Shown piece after piece: positions 1 to 16,063 of a DNA stretch of 64,000 nucleotides. Under the pieces are notes generated by a model. It was not told the origin of the DNA. It did not search any database and saw only the letters and a list, made by a program, of their open reading frames with translations. Positions within the stretch are counted from its first letter, which is position 1, and every line of letters begins with the position of its first letter. A program made the translations under genes and the position numbers. Source of the stretch: Sphagnum compactum (Eukaryota; Bryophyta; Sphagnopsida; Sphagnales); assembly GCA_965153455.1 (NCBI GenBank), contig OZ234493.1, positions 1,612,001 through 1,676,000 of the forward strand, in the 5' to 3' direction.

Positions 1-700
1 GAGGCCCAATAGAAGATAGCCGGCAGGAATTTCACCTGCACGCCACTGGTTTTGAACCAGGGTCCCAGGGTCCCAGTGAGCCAGGGGCGAGCGAGCTGCA
101 GCTGCGGAGTACCACAAATGAATTGAAGAAAATGTGAGGAGAGTTCAGTAGACCGCTGGCTTGAACCATCCTGCATCCATGTTGTGCTTCAACTAACGTT
201 TTGTTTTTGGTTGAATTGATCGTATTGTGAGCAGCTCGAACGCACTTCTCCCAAGGATCTTTGCTCATCATTACAAGGGGCCTATCTGAGCTTCCTTGTC
301 TCTCAAGTTTCCGTCCCAGGTTTTTTCCTTCTACTTTATAAGTGGAATTCTTTTTTCTCTTCAAGCTGTCTCTCAAGCTTGTTTGTCAGATCATGTACAA
401 ACTCGATCATGTACAAGACTCAATTTGATTTCTGAGACGGTTGACGGTGCATTGCTTTAACCTAATTGCTAGTTAAATGCAGACGTCTTTAAAGCGTAGT
501 TAGTCTAGTAGAGCAGCAATATGAAACCCCTTATAACTCTACATTGGGTCATTGAGATGCAGGCCTTCTTTGTGTTTGACAAAAGCTGAGTTCACAAATC
601 CTCGTGGAGCAAGCGTCTTTGTAAGCGCCTCTTCCTTGAGCAGTCATCGGCAGGTAAAAGTAGAGTGACGAGCTCAAGTTCATTCAGTTATTTTGAGGTC
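1..700. other. Upstream region of the receptor-kinase locus
   Basis: I see no convincing coding region here. The short open frames lack family resemblance. The stretch probably holds the promoter and 5' leader of the receptor-kinase locus that starts at 701. No clear TATA box or other site could be assigned. Confidence 0.4.
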
Positions 701-3700
701 ATGGACAAATGTACGGGAGTATCCGCGGCATGGTTGCTAGTTGCAGTACTAGTGGGAGAAATGTGCATATTCTCCGTTCCAGGACTAGTGTCGGCTGAGA
801 ATCCACTAGGTTTGTGGCAGATCAATATGGACTATACATCTTTCACTCTTCTAGTGCTAACTTTGTATTCTTATGTACCAGTTAGTAAATTAGCTGTCGA
901 GATCTCGATAATCTGCCTAGCTCGTCTCTTTGATCCCGAATGCAAAACTGAAGCTACTAGTTCCGAGGACTTATCATGTTAGAATCACATAAGTTATGGG
1001 ATTAAAGCTTCGCATAGGTTATGTCAAATAATACCTTATGTTGGATCATTCAACTAGTTGTTAGAAGTGAAATTCGGAGTTTGTGTGAATCTGACAAGCA
1101 TCGAAAAGGAATCTATCTTCTAGTACTGCTAGTGAAAGATTGCGCGGTTCGATCAAAACAGCAGCAAAGAATTGTTGTCTAGAACTAAATCTCTTAATTA
1201 ATTTGTGCTGCTGGTGTCGAAGGATTTTACGCCCTGCAGGTGGCTTTCCCATCAAGGGACAAGCCTGCGAGTTTTGTTCTCTGTCTCGGTGCAGGATCTT
1301 TCTTCGTAGACTGTGGTTCAGCAGCCAGTTATGTGGATAACATTACTGGAATAACATGGATGCCTGATGATCAGTTTATTGACAGAAACTCTGGTGTAAA
1401 TGCAAACGTCTCCAGTGCCTCCCTATATTATCCCGATTCTTCCGAACTCGCAACCCTTAGATACTTCCCTGATTCTCGCGCCAAGAACTGTTACAGCTTT
1501 CCAGTGACGCCAAATACAATCTATCAGATCAGAGGGACTTTCTTCTATGGCCTTTATGACCATCGAAGCACAGTGCCAAGTTTTGAGATGGTAGTAGATG
1601 GAACAATAGTCGCCTCCATTAACTCCACTTCTGGAGCAGATGTAATGGCTTATCAGGAGGTCAGTTATGCGCCTCAGAGCAACTTGACCTATCTCTGCCT
1701 ATCACGAGATCTCACAAACTCAGTTCCATTTATTTCTGCAATATCTTTAGTATTGGCTAATTATCAACAAAGCGACCTTGCAAATGTCATGACTGTCAAT
1801 CTATATGAAGGATTTTATTACCTGACGCAATTCAGGTGGAACTTTGGTGGAAATGGAATCATCAGGTATATTCACCAACCAAAATTATGTCCATTCCCGA
1901 TGACTGTGATTATTTTCATTTCATTTCCATACCAATTTGCAACTTCTTGAACTGAGCTGATTAAAAGGTTCTAAATGCAGTGCTAGCCCCTTGTCACAGT
2001 CCTGGGGCCCTTAGCTGGGTGCCCACTATCGGCTGCTCTATATAACAACAACAAAACTTGGATTCTGTGACTTGCGTCTAGGAATTTGGGGTTTTTCCAA
2101 CTTGGGATTAGCAACTAGTCAAGTTGCTAATTAAACTCAAATCTTAAATAAGAACCCAAGTCATAAAACTCAAGTTTTGTTGTTGGTAGCTAGATGCACT
2201 GCACAATTTGCTTAATGGCACATGTTACTCATGTTTGATGCATGCCCATGTCCAAGTGATCATTCCCTCAATCCATGGCCAATCTGTCATCATCCAAACC
2301 ATCCATGGCTGTATTCATCATGGACATTTGGGATCTTTGGATGTCATGTAGAAGACCAAAACCATGGATGTTTTTCATGTATATTTCAAAGAACCATTAT
2401 GCTGAGAGGTTGTTTAATCCATTAATAAGCCAAGGAGCCTACAAATAAGCTCCACATAAGCTCCTTTACTGAAGTTTCATGTTTTTGTTGCCCTGGTTCC
2501 TTGTTGTTGCTGGTATACACAGATATCCTGATGATCCTGTTGATCACTACTGGTTTCCCATAAAGTGGAACTCATCCTATTTACAGAGTACCGTTCAACC
2601 AGTTGAAACATTAACAGCAAAAGGGCTAGTAAACGTCACGTTTCCCCCTTCGGTAGTGATGAATACTGCCCTCACAACCGATGGAAACATGACAATTGAT
2701 ATCCCATTCACCCAGAGCTATGGCTGGTACATGGTAATCTTCCTCGCTGAATTAGATCCAAATGCTACTGCCAATTCACGGGAATTCTATCTTTGAAGTA
2801 ACTTCTGCACGCGTGCTCCTACTGAATCTATTTGAGTCTAAGGGCGAGGTTTGGGCCATAGACTATTTTAATTCAGCGAATCAATTTCATATTGACCTAT
2901 ATAAAAATCAATCCATTTCCACTCCTTTGGGTCCTTTGGTGAATGCCCTCGAGGTTTTTCAAGTCGGCCAACAGCACATGGCCCTATTGACAAACAAGCA
3001 GGACAGTAAGTAATCAACCCAGTCTTAAAAGTGCTAGTCTTCACGTTGCTTCCGGATTAGAGCAATAATGAGCTAGCGGTGACCTGACTTCCTTGCTCCC
3101 GACAGCCACCTATATATGTTCTAATTGAACACTGCCAACAATAAGTAAGAGGAACATAAGATTGATGTTCCAACTTCCAACCCAAGAAAGGAAAATAGAT
3201 CAAACTAATAAAATTACTGAAGATAGACCCTATGGTGAGCACTCAAATGCTTATATCCTATCCACGTGTGCTAAATTACATGTAACAAGTAGAACCATGA
3301 TGCCCATGAATTGTTCAAAATTGTGTGAAAGTCAATGACTATCTAATGGGCCGTGCAGCTCTTGCCATTGAGGAGATAAAATCAAGTTACGGAAACCTTG
3401 GGGTATGGACCGGCGATCCCTGTTTTCCGTATCCACATCCCTGGCTCACATGTAGAAACATCAGCGTTCTTGGAGGTAGTTCCTCAATTATTGCAGTGTG
3501 AGTCAATTTTCTCCAACATCTTAGTGATTTAAAATCACCAAATTATCTTGCTTTCTTGCTTCCCTTCCAGGATGAACCAATACCCACACCGGTTTGTACC
3601 TTCAACTTCTTGAGTGAGTCGTCTTAGTGGCTAAATTGAACCCAAGAAATGTTAGATTCGGACTCAGAGAAAACCTACCTGCGAGTGCTTTACTATGTGG

Positions 3701-6121
3701 GAAGAGATACTTCCAAGAATCAGGAAGTGTGAGGAGCTTGTGTTTTCTCATGTTATACACGAAAGGCAATGACATAAGTTTTCGTTCAAGTATTTTGAAA
3801 TGAACCTGGTGTTTTAGACAATATATAATTGGCTTGGGATAACACTTACTATAGAACATGTGGGATCTAATCAGGATGGATCATGTCAGGTCAATTGGAT
3901 AACTAAATTGAAAGTTGTTGGGCAGTGAATAAAATCTTGAATGCACATTGAAAATGTCTAATTCCATCCAGATCATCCTCGACCATAATACTGAAAGCTT
4001 GGCATAGTTGTGTGAGGTTTCATAATCTTCAACTTCAGCTTATCTTCAGTGGACTTGAGAATGGACATGAATGAGCTTTTTCAATGTTTTAGTGTTTGAA
4101 TAACATTTTTGTCTAACCGCAAAAGTGGGCCCTTGTGTTTTAATGGTTGATAGGAACCTCTCAGGGTATAGTTTGACTGGGCCCATTTCTTCTGGTTTTG
4201 CCAAGCTAACAAGTATCATTAGCCTGTAAGTAGTGTTTACAACCATCATTCTTCATGAAATCTATTGCAATTCTCAATGTGTACTAGTAATGTAGTATCC
4301 AGTGGTAGAAATAATTTTTAAACATATGGAAGTTTTGGTTCCAATGTGATGATGTGCATAATACTACTTGTATTCATCTTCACAAGCTCATATGTTATAA
4401 TTCAACCTTTAATCACAATTACATATTGGTTTAATTTTCCACCTTTGTGTGTTTCTGTGATGTGTAGTGCACTTGATAATAACTGAATGGTTTGCTACCA
4501 GACTTTTCAGAAATCCCAAATCTCAGTCACCTTGTATGTAACCTTCATGACCATTACATTTGTCCAATATTGAATAATTTCAATTATTGAAAGCATATTT
4601 TTAATATTGATCATAAGCCCATCTAACTTCAATACTTTCCACTTAGAACTTCAACAAAGGATTAATATATTAAAGACAGAAAATAAAAAGAAAGACATTT
4701 GACTCTTGCCAAGAAGATTCAAACCCTTTCACATGTGCAAGCTACATGTTAGATAAAACAAAGCTATTATAATAGATCCAAAATCCTTAATTAAGAGCAT
4801 AAATTCTTTTTGTTGTTTATAAGATTAGGAAAGCTATATGAGGACCAAGCATAATATTGAAGTTCCCAATTAGGTATATAAAAGGTTTGAAAAGTCTATT
4901 AACATACGGGTTATTGTATGAAGATATATAAAAACCACAATTCAAGTTTGTCAATTTTTTGAAAACAATAAACTCAATGAAGTTTTTTTATCTTATACCA
5001 ATTACAAGGTGCAAGTAGTTATATCAAATCTATGACACTACTTGCAATCCCTACAATTGATCATTTGGGTGACATGAAATATTTTAAAATTCAGTTTAAA
5101 TCAAGTTTCACTAAATTGGCATGTGGTTCATTTCGAAATCATTATAACATTCTTAGATATAATAGGTATTAGAAGACATATTGCATCACTTGTCAATTGT
5201 TTAGAATTGAAAATTAACTCATCCCAAAGGTTTTTGGAAAACAATTCATTTCAAGAACTTGGCTAAAAAAAATGCTAATAGCCAATTTTGTTCACTTCAA
5301 ATTTTATTTGCATGAACATTGAAATGTGAGTACACTTCAAAATATATATTCTCGATTGATCTTTTTTTGAAATAGTAATTTTAAAGTTGGTGCATGTGAT
5401 TTGCATTTTTTAGGTGGAATAATTTGTGGTACATGATTTTTTTAAAATATTGCATAATTCTAATTACAAGCTTACATGATCAACAAATAATTTATTTGAA
5501 AATTCCAGATTAATTGGTCCTATGGATAATAGAGTTTAAGTCTTTTCAAACACTCAATGCATTATCATGTTATCAAATTTTGTGATAGATCATATGGAAA
5601 TTTGACTAACATTTTTCTATTGCTACAATGCAGAAATCTGGATCACAACAACTTTAGTGGAACTTTGAATTTGTCTCTTTGGGATCCACAATATTTTGTG
5701 CATGAATATTTAACTATCTCCATGGTCAATAATGATATAAATGACCTTGAACCAAGCTGGGAAAACAACACATTATTTTATTCTTCACTCTTGTAAGTTT
5801 CCGAGTGAATCTTGTTGAATATCCCAATGTAGCTTACAAGTTGGAAATCAATCTCAACTCACAATTCAATTTCAAGTTGTGGATACTAAGGAAGATGATA
5901 GGAAATAAAAACTAGTTTTTATTTTTAAATGGAAAGCAATATTTTTTTCACTTATATATTAAATGCTTTTGGAGGTTACATATTTGAATCAATTGAACTT
6001 TTTTCTCGTAGGCTTGGAGGAAACCCAATTTGCAACAAACATGGAATTAGCTCCAACCCTACAATAGCATATCATCAACAATTGAATTGTCGTTACAACA
6101 ATAGTGTGCTCCCTCCACAAG
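701..6121 (+). pseudogene. Malectin-like/LRR receptor kinase: ectodomain half, frame-disrupted
   Basis: Exons read from splice sites and phase: 701-809, 1295-1865, 2523-3005, 3359-3497, 4154-4225, 4468-4533, 5634-5792, 6012-6121. The ATG at 701 opens a hydrophobic signal peptide (AAWLLVAVLVGEMC). Exon 2 begins the malectin-like domain (FFVDCGSAASYVDN), and the exon 2/3 junction restores the family motif RYPDDP. Exon 4 carries the WTGDPC motif typical just before the LRRs; exons 5-7 encode leucine-rich repeats, exon 5 being exactly 72 bp (one repeat); exon 8 holds LGGNPICN. Known members bind extracellular ligands or cell-wall sugars and signal through a cytoplasmic kinase. Two breaks are visible. 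Exon 3 changes frame near 2790, which otherwise reads into TGA at 2794. Exon 6 meets TGA at 4484-4486, and its LRR consensus only reappears in another frame. All flanking splice phases still fit, so decay (or assembly error) of a once normal gene is likely. Confidence 0.72.
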
Positions 6122-6810
6122 GTGACATTCACAAAAATTCCATTTCCCCAATATATTGCAATAGATGGGATGTAATTTAAGTATTCTTCAAGTCACCAAA
6201 ACTAATTGAACCACAATTTATCAAAAGTTCATTTGTGTTGTACCATAATATGATTTTCCCATAGATTCATTGGTGGAACAACATAATACATCTCTAATAC
6301 ACATTAATAATATTGGAGGGCATGTATATATTCTCAAGTTCAAATTTCTAAAAGTCTTGAACTGCCAAATGGGGTTTTGTATATGTTCTATACATACCCG
6401 GTCTATAACATATCACGTTACATATGGGTAATTGGGTCATTAAACTGTATGTTGTTAGAAGTGAAGGTCTAACTTTGGATAACAACATTCATTTTCTTTG
6501 TGAATTGAGGAATGAAGTGGCATTATAACAAAACTGCACATGAAGTTTCTTCCTTACCTTGTCATGTTGACAATGGACTAGGGTAAATTGCAAAGGCAAA
6601 TTTTCATAACTTGTAATTGTCATAGTTTGTAACCTTATGTTAAAACCATCATCATCATTAGTTATTTGTGATGTCAAACATTTCATTTTGGACTATATCA
6701 CATACTAAATGTGTTTTGCATGTGTAGGTAATGTAATCGTAGTTCAAGGGAAAAAAACCAAGCTAATTTGGATATTGTCCACAACACTCACCCATTACTT
6801 TCATTTTCAG

Positions 6811-10193
<3,383 letters not shown>

Positions 10194-10222
10194 AATAAAA
10201 TACAATAATTGTAATGACACAT

Positions 10223-12007
10223 GGTGAAAGCACACTATGGTGACCCCCTTTGGGGTGTCACATTGTATTACTTTCCAAGGATGTGCATGTTTGAGTGTAT
10301 CCCACTTCAAACTTTCAAAAAAAATTCACAATATTTTTACATATTATGTTAGAAATATAACCTAGGCAAGATATTAGAATAGAAACTATTTCATTTCATT
10401 TTATAAAGTGGGAGATTGTAGTATATTTGTGGAAACGAATGTAATGTACTTATGTAGTCAAAAACATAAATATACTCCAAAAATAATTTAAATGATTTTT
10501 CTTCTTTATGAAAGTTGAAGGGTAAAAACATAGTATAAAGAACCATGGCAACCAAGGTCGGAATCCTTACCAAGGACTACATTTTACACATGTCTTACAT
10601 GTATTGGTCTATTAAATATCAAAAGTGTATTTTAAACGTAATTTTTGGGATTGGATATTAATATTGAGACCAAACATGATTCATATAATAATAATAACTA
10701 TATATTTTTGCATGAAGACCTAGATTATAGTCAAAAATATAATCTTGTTTTTAACCATGATGACAAATTTTGAACTTTTTCTACCATGAATGACATTTAG
10801 AATCAAAATCAACAACATTCGTTAAAAGGATTCAATATGTGTGCATTTAAAAATATAAACACATGTGGACTTTTTTATGAAGTATATTAAAACCCATAAT
10901 AAATTTGAAAACATTTTATGAAGGTTTGAGTAACAAAAAGCACATTCACATTTTCCTAGTGCAGTGTTGTATATATAAACCCAAATTTACCAATGACCTC
11001 AAATTTTATGTATCATTTTTCATGAAAATGCAACATTGCCTTCCCTTAAACAACAAAAAACATTTTGTCTTTTAGGAAGTTTTTATAATTTTATGTTTTT
11101 GAAGGTGATAAACAGGTTTAAATGCAAACATAACACACCCAGCTAAGGGCAATTTAGGGCATGATTTCATGTTTTTTTCATACTGGGCCCTTTGGTTCAT
11201 CCATGTATGGTTTTCTATAAATTTGGAGCATGAATGGTTAAGTTTAGCATAGGATTAAGGATGAATAAAATGAAAAACGATATTCAATTAGATATTTTTC
11301 ATTACTTTATGACCACTAAAACAATTGAGAATCACACAAAATTCTTTCAGATGAAATTTCATTAATAATAAAACATGGTGCAACAAACCTAATTAAATTT
11401 TGATGTTTTAAACTTTTACAATGATTTTTCAAAGTTGAAAACTACAAAAACTAAAAGTAGTCAACATAATCCTTGGTATGTTATATTGTGAATGTAACCC
11501 TGAAGGTATAATGACCCATGTCATTCACATAACATGAATGACGTTTGGATACCATGTGACTAATTTAAAAAAATTCATCTCAAAAAATGAGTTTTTTCAA
11601 CAAATTTATGATAAATGTGTAGTAAATTGAAATTTTGACAAGAAATCACATCCTCATAAAAGATGACAAGCATAACTCGATGGGCCATTTTTAAAATTTC
11701 ATTAAAATTGATTATTTGAATGACTAATGAAGCTTTAAAGTCAATGCAATCAAAACAAGAGTGTGGCCCTATTATACCAATGTGTATTATAAATATATTC
11801 ATGGATCCTTCAATATATAATGAAATTTTATTATTTTCAAATAATACTACATAACATTAATTTTGAAAAAATAATTGTTGTAGGGTTCAAAACCAAAATT
11901 GATACCCAAAATTAAATGTGCCATGCTTTTGGAACAATTATACTATATGTACAATAATATTAAACCCAAAAATATTCCAAAGGGAGTCACTGTAGTGTGC
12001 TTTCACC
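10223..12007. mobile_element. Non-autonomous DNA transposon with 31-bp TIRs and 5-bp TSD
   Basis: The left end starts GGTGAAAGCACACTA and the right end is its inverted partner, ending TAGTGTGCTTTCACC. The two termini match over about 31 bp with three mismatches. CACAT flanks both sides (10218-10222 and 12008-12012), which fits a 5-bp target-site duplication. The 1785-bp interior is AT-rich with no transposase-like open frame, so it is probably mobilised in trans. The left end begins 30 bp after the kinase stop codon, so the element sits in the presumed 3' UTR or just beyond. The superfamily is not evident: 5-bp duplications are not typical of hAT, Mutator, CACTA or PIF elements. Confidence 0.7.
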
Positions 12008-12012
12008 CACAT

Positions 12013-12619
12013 TCAAGCCAATGTTGGTTATAAGGATCAAAATAAAATAATGGTTATTTATTTAGTGAACCAACTTAAAAGGGCGAATCTACTTTTGAAA
12101 TCTTGCACAACTTAAGAATTTGTTGCCCTTGATGCAACTCAAGCAAAAAAAAAAGCTATTGCAACCAACATTTCACCAATCAATTTTTCCCTTTAACAAT
12201 TGAGGTATTTGAATGTTTACACAAACAGGCTGATGTGTTTTTACACATTTGTGCCAATTCAATTTGGAGCTTAAAAGAGCCAAAGGGCCCTCTTCTTTCC
12301 ATCTTGGTTACTTTTTTTCATCAAATAATTTTAATTACATTGTAAAGGATGTAAACATCCTCCATCTAAAATCAAGCAATAGTGATAGGTCTAACTACTT
12401 CTTGACTTCCACCTTCTGAGGAGACACACCCCCCCCCCCCAAAATCGCCATGGCTAACATATTACAAGTGGTTGGCTGTTGAGATAAAAAAAATTTGACA
12501 TTTCATTTGTGCCAACTTGATGTCCTTTAAATTACCCTTTATTTTTAATACCTTTGTACATTTTCCAAATCTATGGCATGCAACTCAATACCTAAATCTA
12601 AGTTTGTGGGTAGGCATGA
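12013..12619. other. AT-rich intergenic DNA
   Basis: No gene is visible. The stretch contains a poly-C run around 12430-12440 and otherwise AT-rich unique-looking sequence. Confidence 0.4.
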
Positions 12620-12995
12620 AACCTATGCAACAAAATGCATCTCATTCTTCAATCTTTAAACCCATAGATAAGTTTTAGTATATCATACGTATTACTGATG
12701 TTTGACACAAAATAATTCGCATGTGCAATAAAATGCTTCTCAATCGGTAAAGCCAAAGTAGGTAAGTTTGAATATTCCATACCTACTACTCATGCTTGAC
12801 ACAAAATAATATACATGTGCAATAAAATGCTTCTCAATTGGTAAAGTCAAAGTAGTGAAGTTTGAGTATACCATACCTACTACTGATGTTCGACACAAAT
12901 TAATTCACACGTGAAATAAAATGCATCTCAATCTGTAAAGCCAAAGTAGAGAAGCTTGACTTGGTACCTACAACAGCTGTTTGTCACAAAATAAT
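12620..12995. repeat. Tandem array of ~94-bp units
   Basis: About four diverged units are marked by AATAAAATGC(A/T)TCTCAATC followed by GGTAAAGCCAAAGTAG, a CCATACCTACTACTGATG segment and GACACAAAATAATTCAC. Equivalent positions occur at 12723, 12817 and 12911 (94 bp apart), with an older copy at about 12626. A further diverged unit lies at 13245-13320, separated from the array by a SINE-like insert. Confidence 0.7.
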
Positions 12996-13004
12996 TCACA
13001 AAAG

Positions 13005-13120
13005 GTCTAATGAAAAAAAGAGAAAGTTTTATTGATATTTTGTTGAAATTGTTGAAAATCGAACTCCCAACTTGTGAAAAACAGGTATTGTTCCAACCAT
13101 TGAGTTACTATTACAAATAT
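13005..13120 (-). mobile_element. tRNA-derived SINE-like sequence
   Basis: Read on the minus strand, TAACTCAATGGTTGG resembles an RNA polymerase III A box. About 35 bp further, GGGAGTTCGATTTT resembles a B box (GGTTCGANNCC). The sequence then runs into a pyrimidine-rich tail. This is the layout of a tRNA-derived SINE head. It interrupts the 94-bp tandem array, which supports insertion. No clear target duplication was established. Confidence 0.4.
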
Positions 13121-13320
13121 ACCATGAAATGTATACATTGCATAGTTTCTTCTCAATTGTTGAAATTCTGAAAATTAAATAGGAAATTGCCTGACCTTGT
13201 TTGACCAAGAAGTGCTGAACATGAGTCAAAGGTCCATATGGGTGGAATGAATAAAATGCATCTCAGTCTCCAAAGTGAAAGTACATAAGTTTGGGTGTGC
13301 CTGTTGTTGGTGCCCAACCT

Positions 13321-15180
13321 GAAAATGTTCCTTTTTCATTAAAATGAATAGGAATGCAAGTTTTTTTTTATAGGAAATACATATGTTCCTATGGGTAAGG
13401 AGTTACAAGGCCCCTTTCAAGTTGAAGCTTCAAGTCCAATTAACAACATTAACTTTTTATTGATTTTCATCATTAGTCAATTTGAATAAAATGGCATAGA
13501 GATTTTGAAAAGTTGCGTAATTTGGATGAAAATCTAGTTTGTTAATAAATACGGAAAAGAAGTTGCACAATTGAATCGAAACTGAAGAAGTGAAAGAAGC
13601 ACCTTGAAGTTGGACAATGGATCTGAGCTCAAGGAAGTTGTTGCACCATCCTTAAGAAAGTGGCACATTGGATGAAGCCTTATTATCCAACTCTCCGAAT
13701 TTCATCTCTTGTTTAATTTTGTCAACACTTTCAATTAGCTCCATTTTCATCGATTGTCAAACTTCTTTAAAGTTGTAATGCATTCTACACAAGTTGGCCT
13801 TCAAAAAAGACTATCCTTGGGGAAAATGAATAATTGATAAAAACCATATATTTCTATTAGATTCAGACTGCAATCTTACCAATCAAAGGATTGATCCTAA
13901 ATTAATTCCAATGTGGTCCCATCAAACTTGAAATTGTAACTTGGACAATCCTCAGGTTTTCAAAGGTTCCTTTGTTCACATATCATCACCCAAAATTTTG
14001 AACACCATAGTTGTGAAATTATTAATAAAGTAATCTTTGGCAAATTATGGCCCTACTATACCTTCTTTGCAAATGAAAGATGCCACTTGAGAAAAGCTCA
14101 GATTTCAAGGATTGTTGGCTGGCATCTTCCCATTCACCATGGAGATGCAATGTTTCCATTTTCTCCATGTCAAATAAGTTGGTTGAAAAATATAAAATTC
14201 ACCAAATAGCAGTTATTCATACCTAAATATTATATGTCAACACAAGAAGGTGGCAATCCCTATTATTCTAGAACAATGTGGGGGTTCAATTCACCCTAGC
14301 ATACATTTTTAAGATTAGAGATATCCGCAAAGTCAGGCAAACACAGCACCAAGTACCCCTGTTTAACTGATGGGTGTGTGACTGATCAACCAAGGGTAAT
14401 TTGCTGCACCAACTTTGGTACAATGATTCTTTAGATCACCTCTAGCAGGCCACAAATTAGCTCCAGTTCACTGATCTAAGTCTGGAAAGTATCATGTGAA
14501 GATTTTTTTTTAGCTATTATGTGAAGATTTGGTTGTCGAGAGCCTGAGTTATGAATGTCAACTGCATGGTAGCGAGCTTAAATTAGAATTATAGCTGTTG
14601 TCTCATGATTGTGTATGTATATCTCTGATAAAAAGATTGTACTCCAGTGGTGTGGAGTCTTGCTTAATTTATTGATCCAATTGAATCAGTCTTCTCTTGG
14701 CGAACTCAAAAAATTTCAAAATATCTTTGACAGATTGGCTGACTGTTATATCAACCTGAAGCCTGGAGCATATTCAAGAGCTCCTAGATTCTAGAATCGT
14801 CAGTTTTAGCAGGTTGAGATTTCGCCAAATCTGCATTATGTCGCCATAATTTTCCTAATAATCTTTTATAAAATTTCCTAAACTGTTTTTCTTCCTCACT
14901 TCGGATTCACCTACCATAAAATAGCAAGCTTATATAGTGAATCTGAAGCATGTCCATATATTGCACTACTAAATGAGGTGGTGCATCGAATACTTTCACT
15001 AAATGTTTTTGCTTTCAAGTTGGGTACAGATCAGACTCGTAATTCTGCAAAACTACTATTTTTGCTCAGAGGACATCGACAAGCATTGCTTGGATTTAGG
15101 ACCATGGCAACACGGCGCCACACCATATCAGAGTGCTCGATCAAAGGCACAAATGTGATGTATGTACCTGTTCATCCCAG
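13321..15180. other. Intergenic DNA
   Basis: No supported gene. Short open frames here have no recognisable domains. Base composition becomes less AT-biased from about 14950 onward, towards the exon-like segment at 15181. Confidence 0.35.
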
Positions 15181-15338
15181 GAGCGACCGTGGAACTTTCC
15201 CAACGCTCTGGAAAGATGCCCAACTTGCCTCGGTCGATTCTCGCGCCGGGTCGACACATGATGATGAACGGAAGGAAGCTTCTAGCATCGCTGACCTCTC
15301 TGGCCTGCTTTATTATGCTATCAGCTTCTATCCTTGGA
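15181..15338 (+). other. Isolated exon-like segment with a membrane span
   Basis: A good acceptor (TTCATCCCAG at 15171-15180) and a good donor (GTAAGC at 15339) border a 158-bp open segment that is more GC-rich than its surroundings. It encodes a basic stretch (PRSILAPGRH) followed by a hydrophobic run (SLTSLACFIMLSASILG), like the N-terminal anchor of a type II membrane protein. No continuing exons were recognised, so it may be a gene fragment. Another open stretch without known similarity follows at about 15484-15750 (+), including IERAIKWIWELIKPFVGG. Confidence 0.3.
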
Positions 15339-16063
15339 GTAAGCATCTTAATATTGCCTATGCTACTATTCCCATTCCTTTTCATTCAAGTCTAATATAT
15401 CCTTTTGTTTTGCTTCACACTAAAGGACTAATTTGTACCTTGGGATGCAACCCCATAGATTCATGAAAATGTGATGCCCACTAGTCTGCCCACCAGCCAA
15501 AAATTACTTCTCGATTGGGTTACTCTATGTCGTTCAAGTCATCGAGAGAGCCATCAAATGGATTTGGGAATTGATCAAGCCGTTTGTGGGAGGATCGATC
15601 AGGGAGAGCCCTAAAAGCATCCTTGGAGTTATCTGTGCAGCATTCGAAAACATGTTTCCATCTTTTGATGACCATAGTGTTGACAAGTATTGTGAAGGCC
15701 ATAAGAGAAGGCCCTGCCAAATTGTAAACACTGGGGGAATGGAGAGATGATTCCAGAGAAGTGAGAATTTGAAAGAAATCAAAGTGAACGTATTGCCTCG
15801 TTTGATTTAGGGAGGAGATAGCTAACTAAATTTAACTTATTTTTAGAAGGATTTTGTTGGCAAGAAAGTTGTCACTAAAAGTAAGATAGGAACAGCCAAC
15901 TCTAAGTTTGTAAGAGAGGAAATTGTGAGTACTTGAGTTTAGCGCCTCAAGAAGTACTACAACTATGTACAATACATATTGTGTTCAGTTATAATTTTAG
16001 ATGATCTAGGGTTACATCTTCTGCTATCTCTGGTCCGAGTATAAGAAAACTGTTTTTATCTTA

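Noticed and set aside
1-80. GGTTTTGAACCAGGGTCCCAGG near the window start resembles a tRNA T-arm or SINE B box.
   Set aside because: No A box or tail could be found, and the palindromic GGTTTTGAACC alone is not enough.
2222-2425. Plus-strand frame of 67 codons.
   Set aside because: It lies wholly inside the phase-consistent intron 1866-2522 of the receptor-kinase locus.
11196-12290. GGGCCCTTTGG(T)TC at 11196 and its inverted form ending at 12288, suggesting another TIR element.
   Set aside because: Its interval would cross the right end of the better supported 10223-12007 element, and no flanking duplication is present. The same word also occurs in the 63.6 kb satellite, so it may be coincidental.
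14978-15466. A 162-codon plus-strand frame.
   Set aside because: It has no domain similarity, and a different frame inside it, bordered by good splice signals, looks more like coding sequence.
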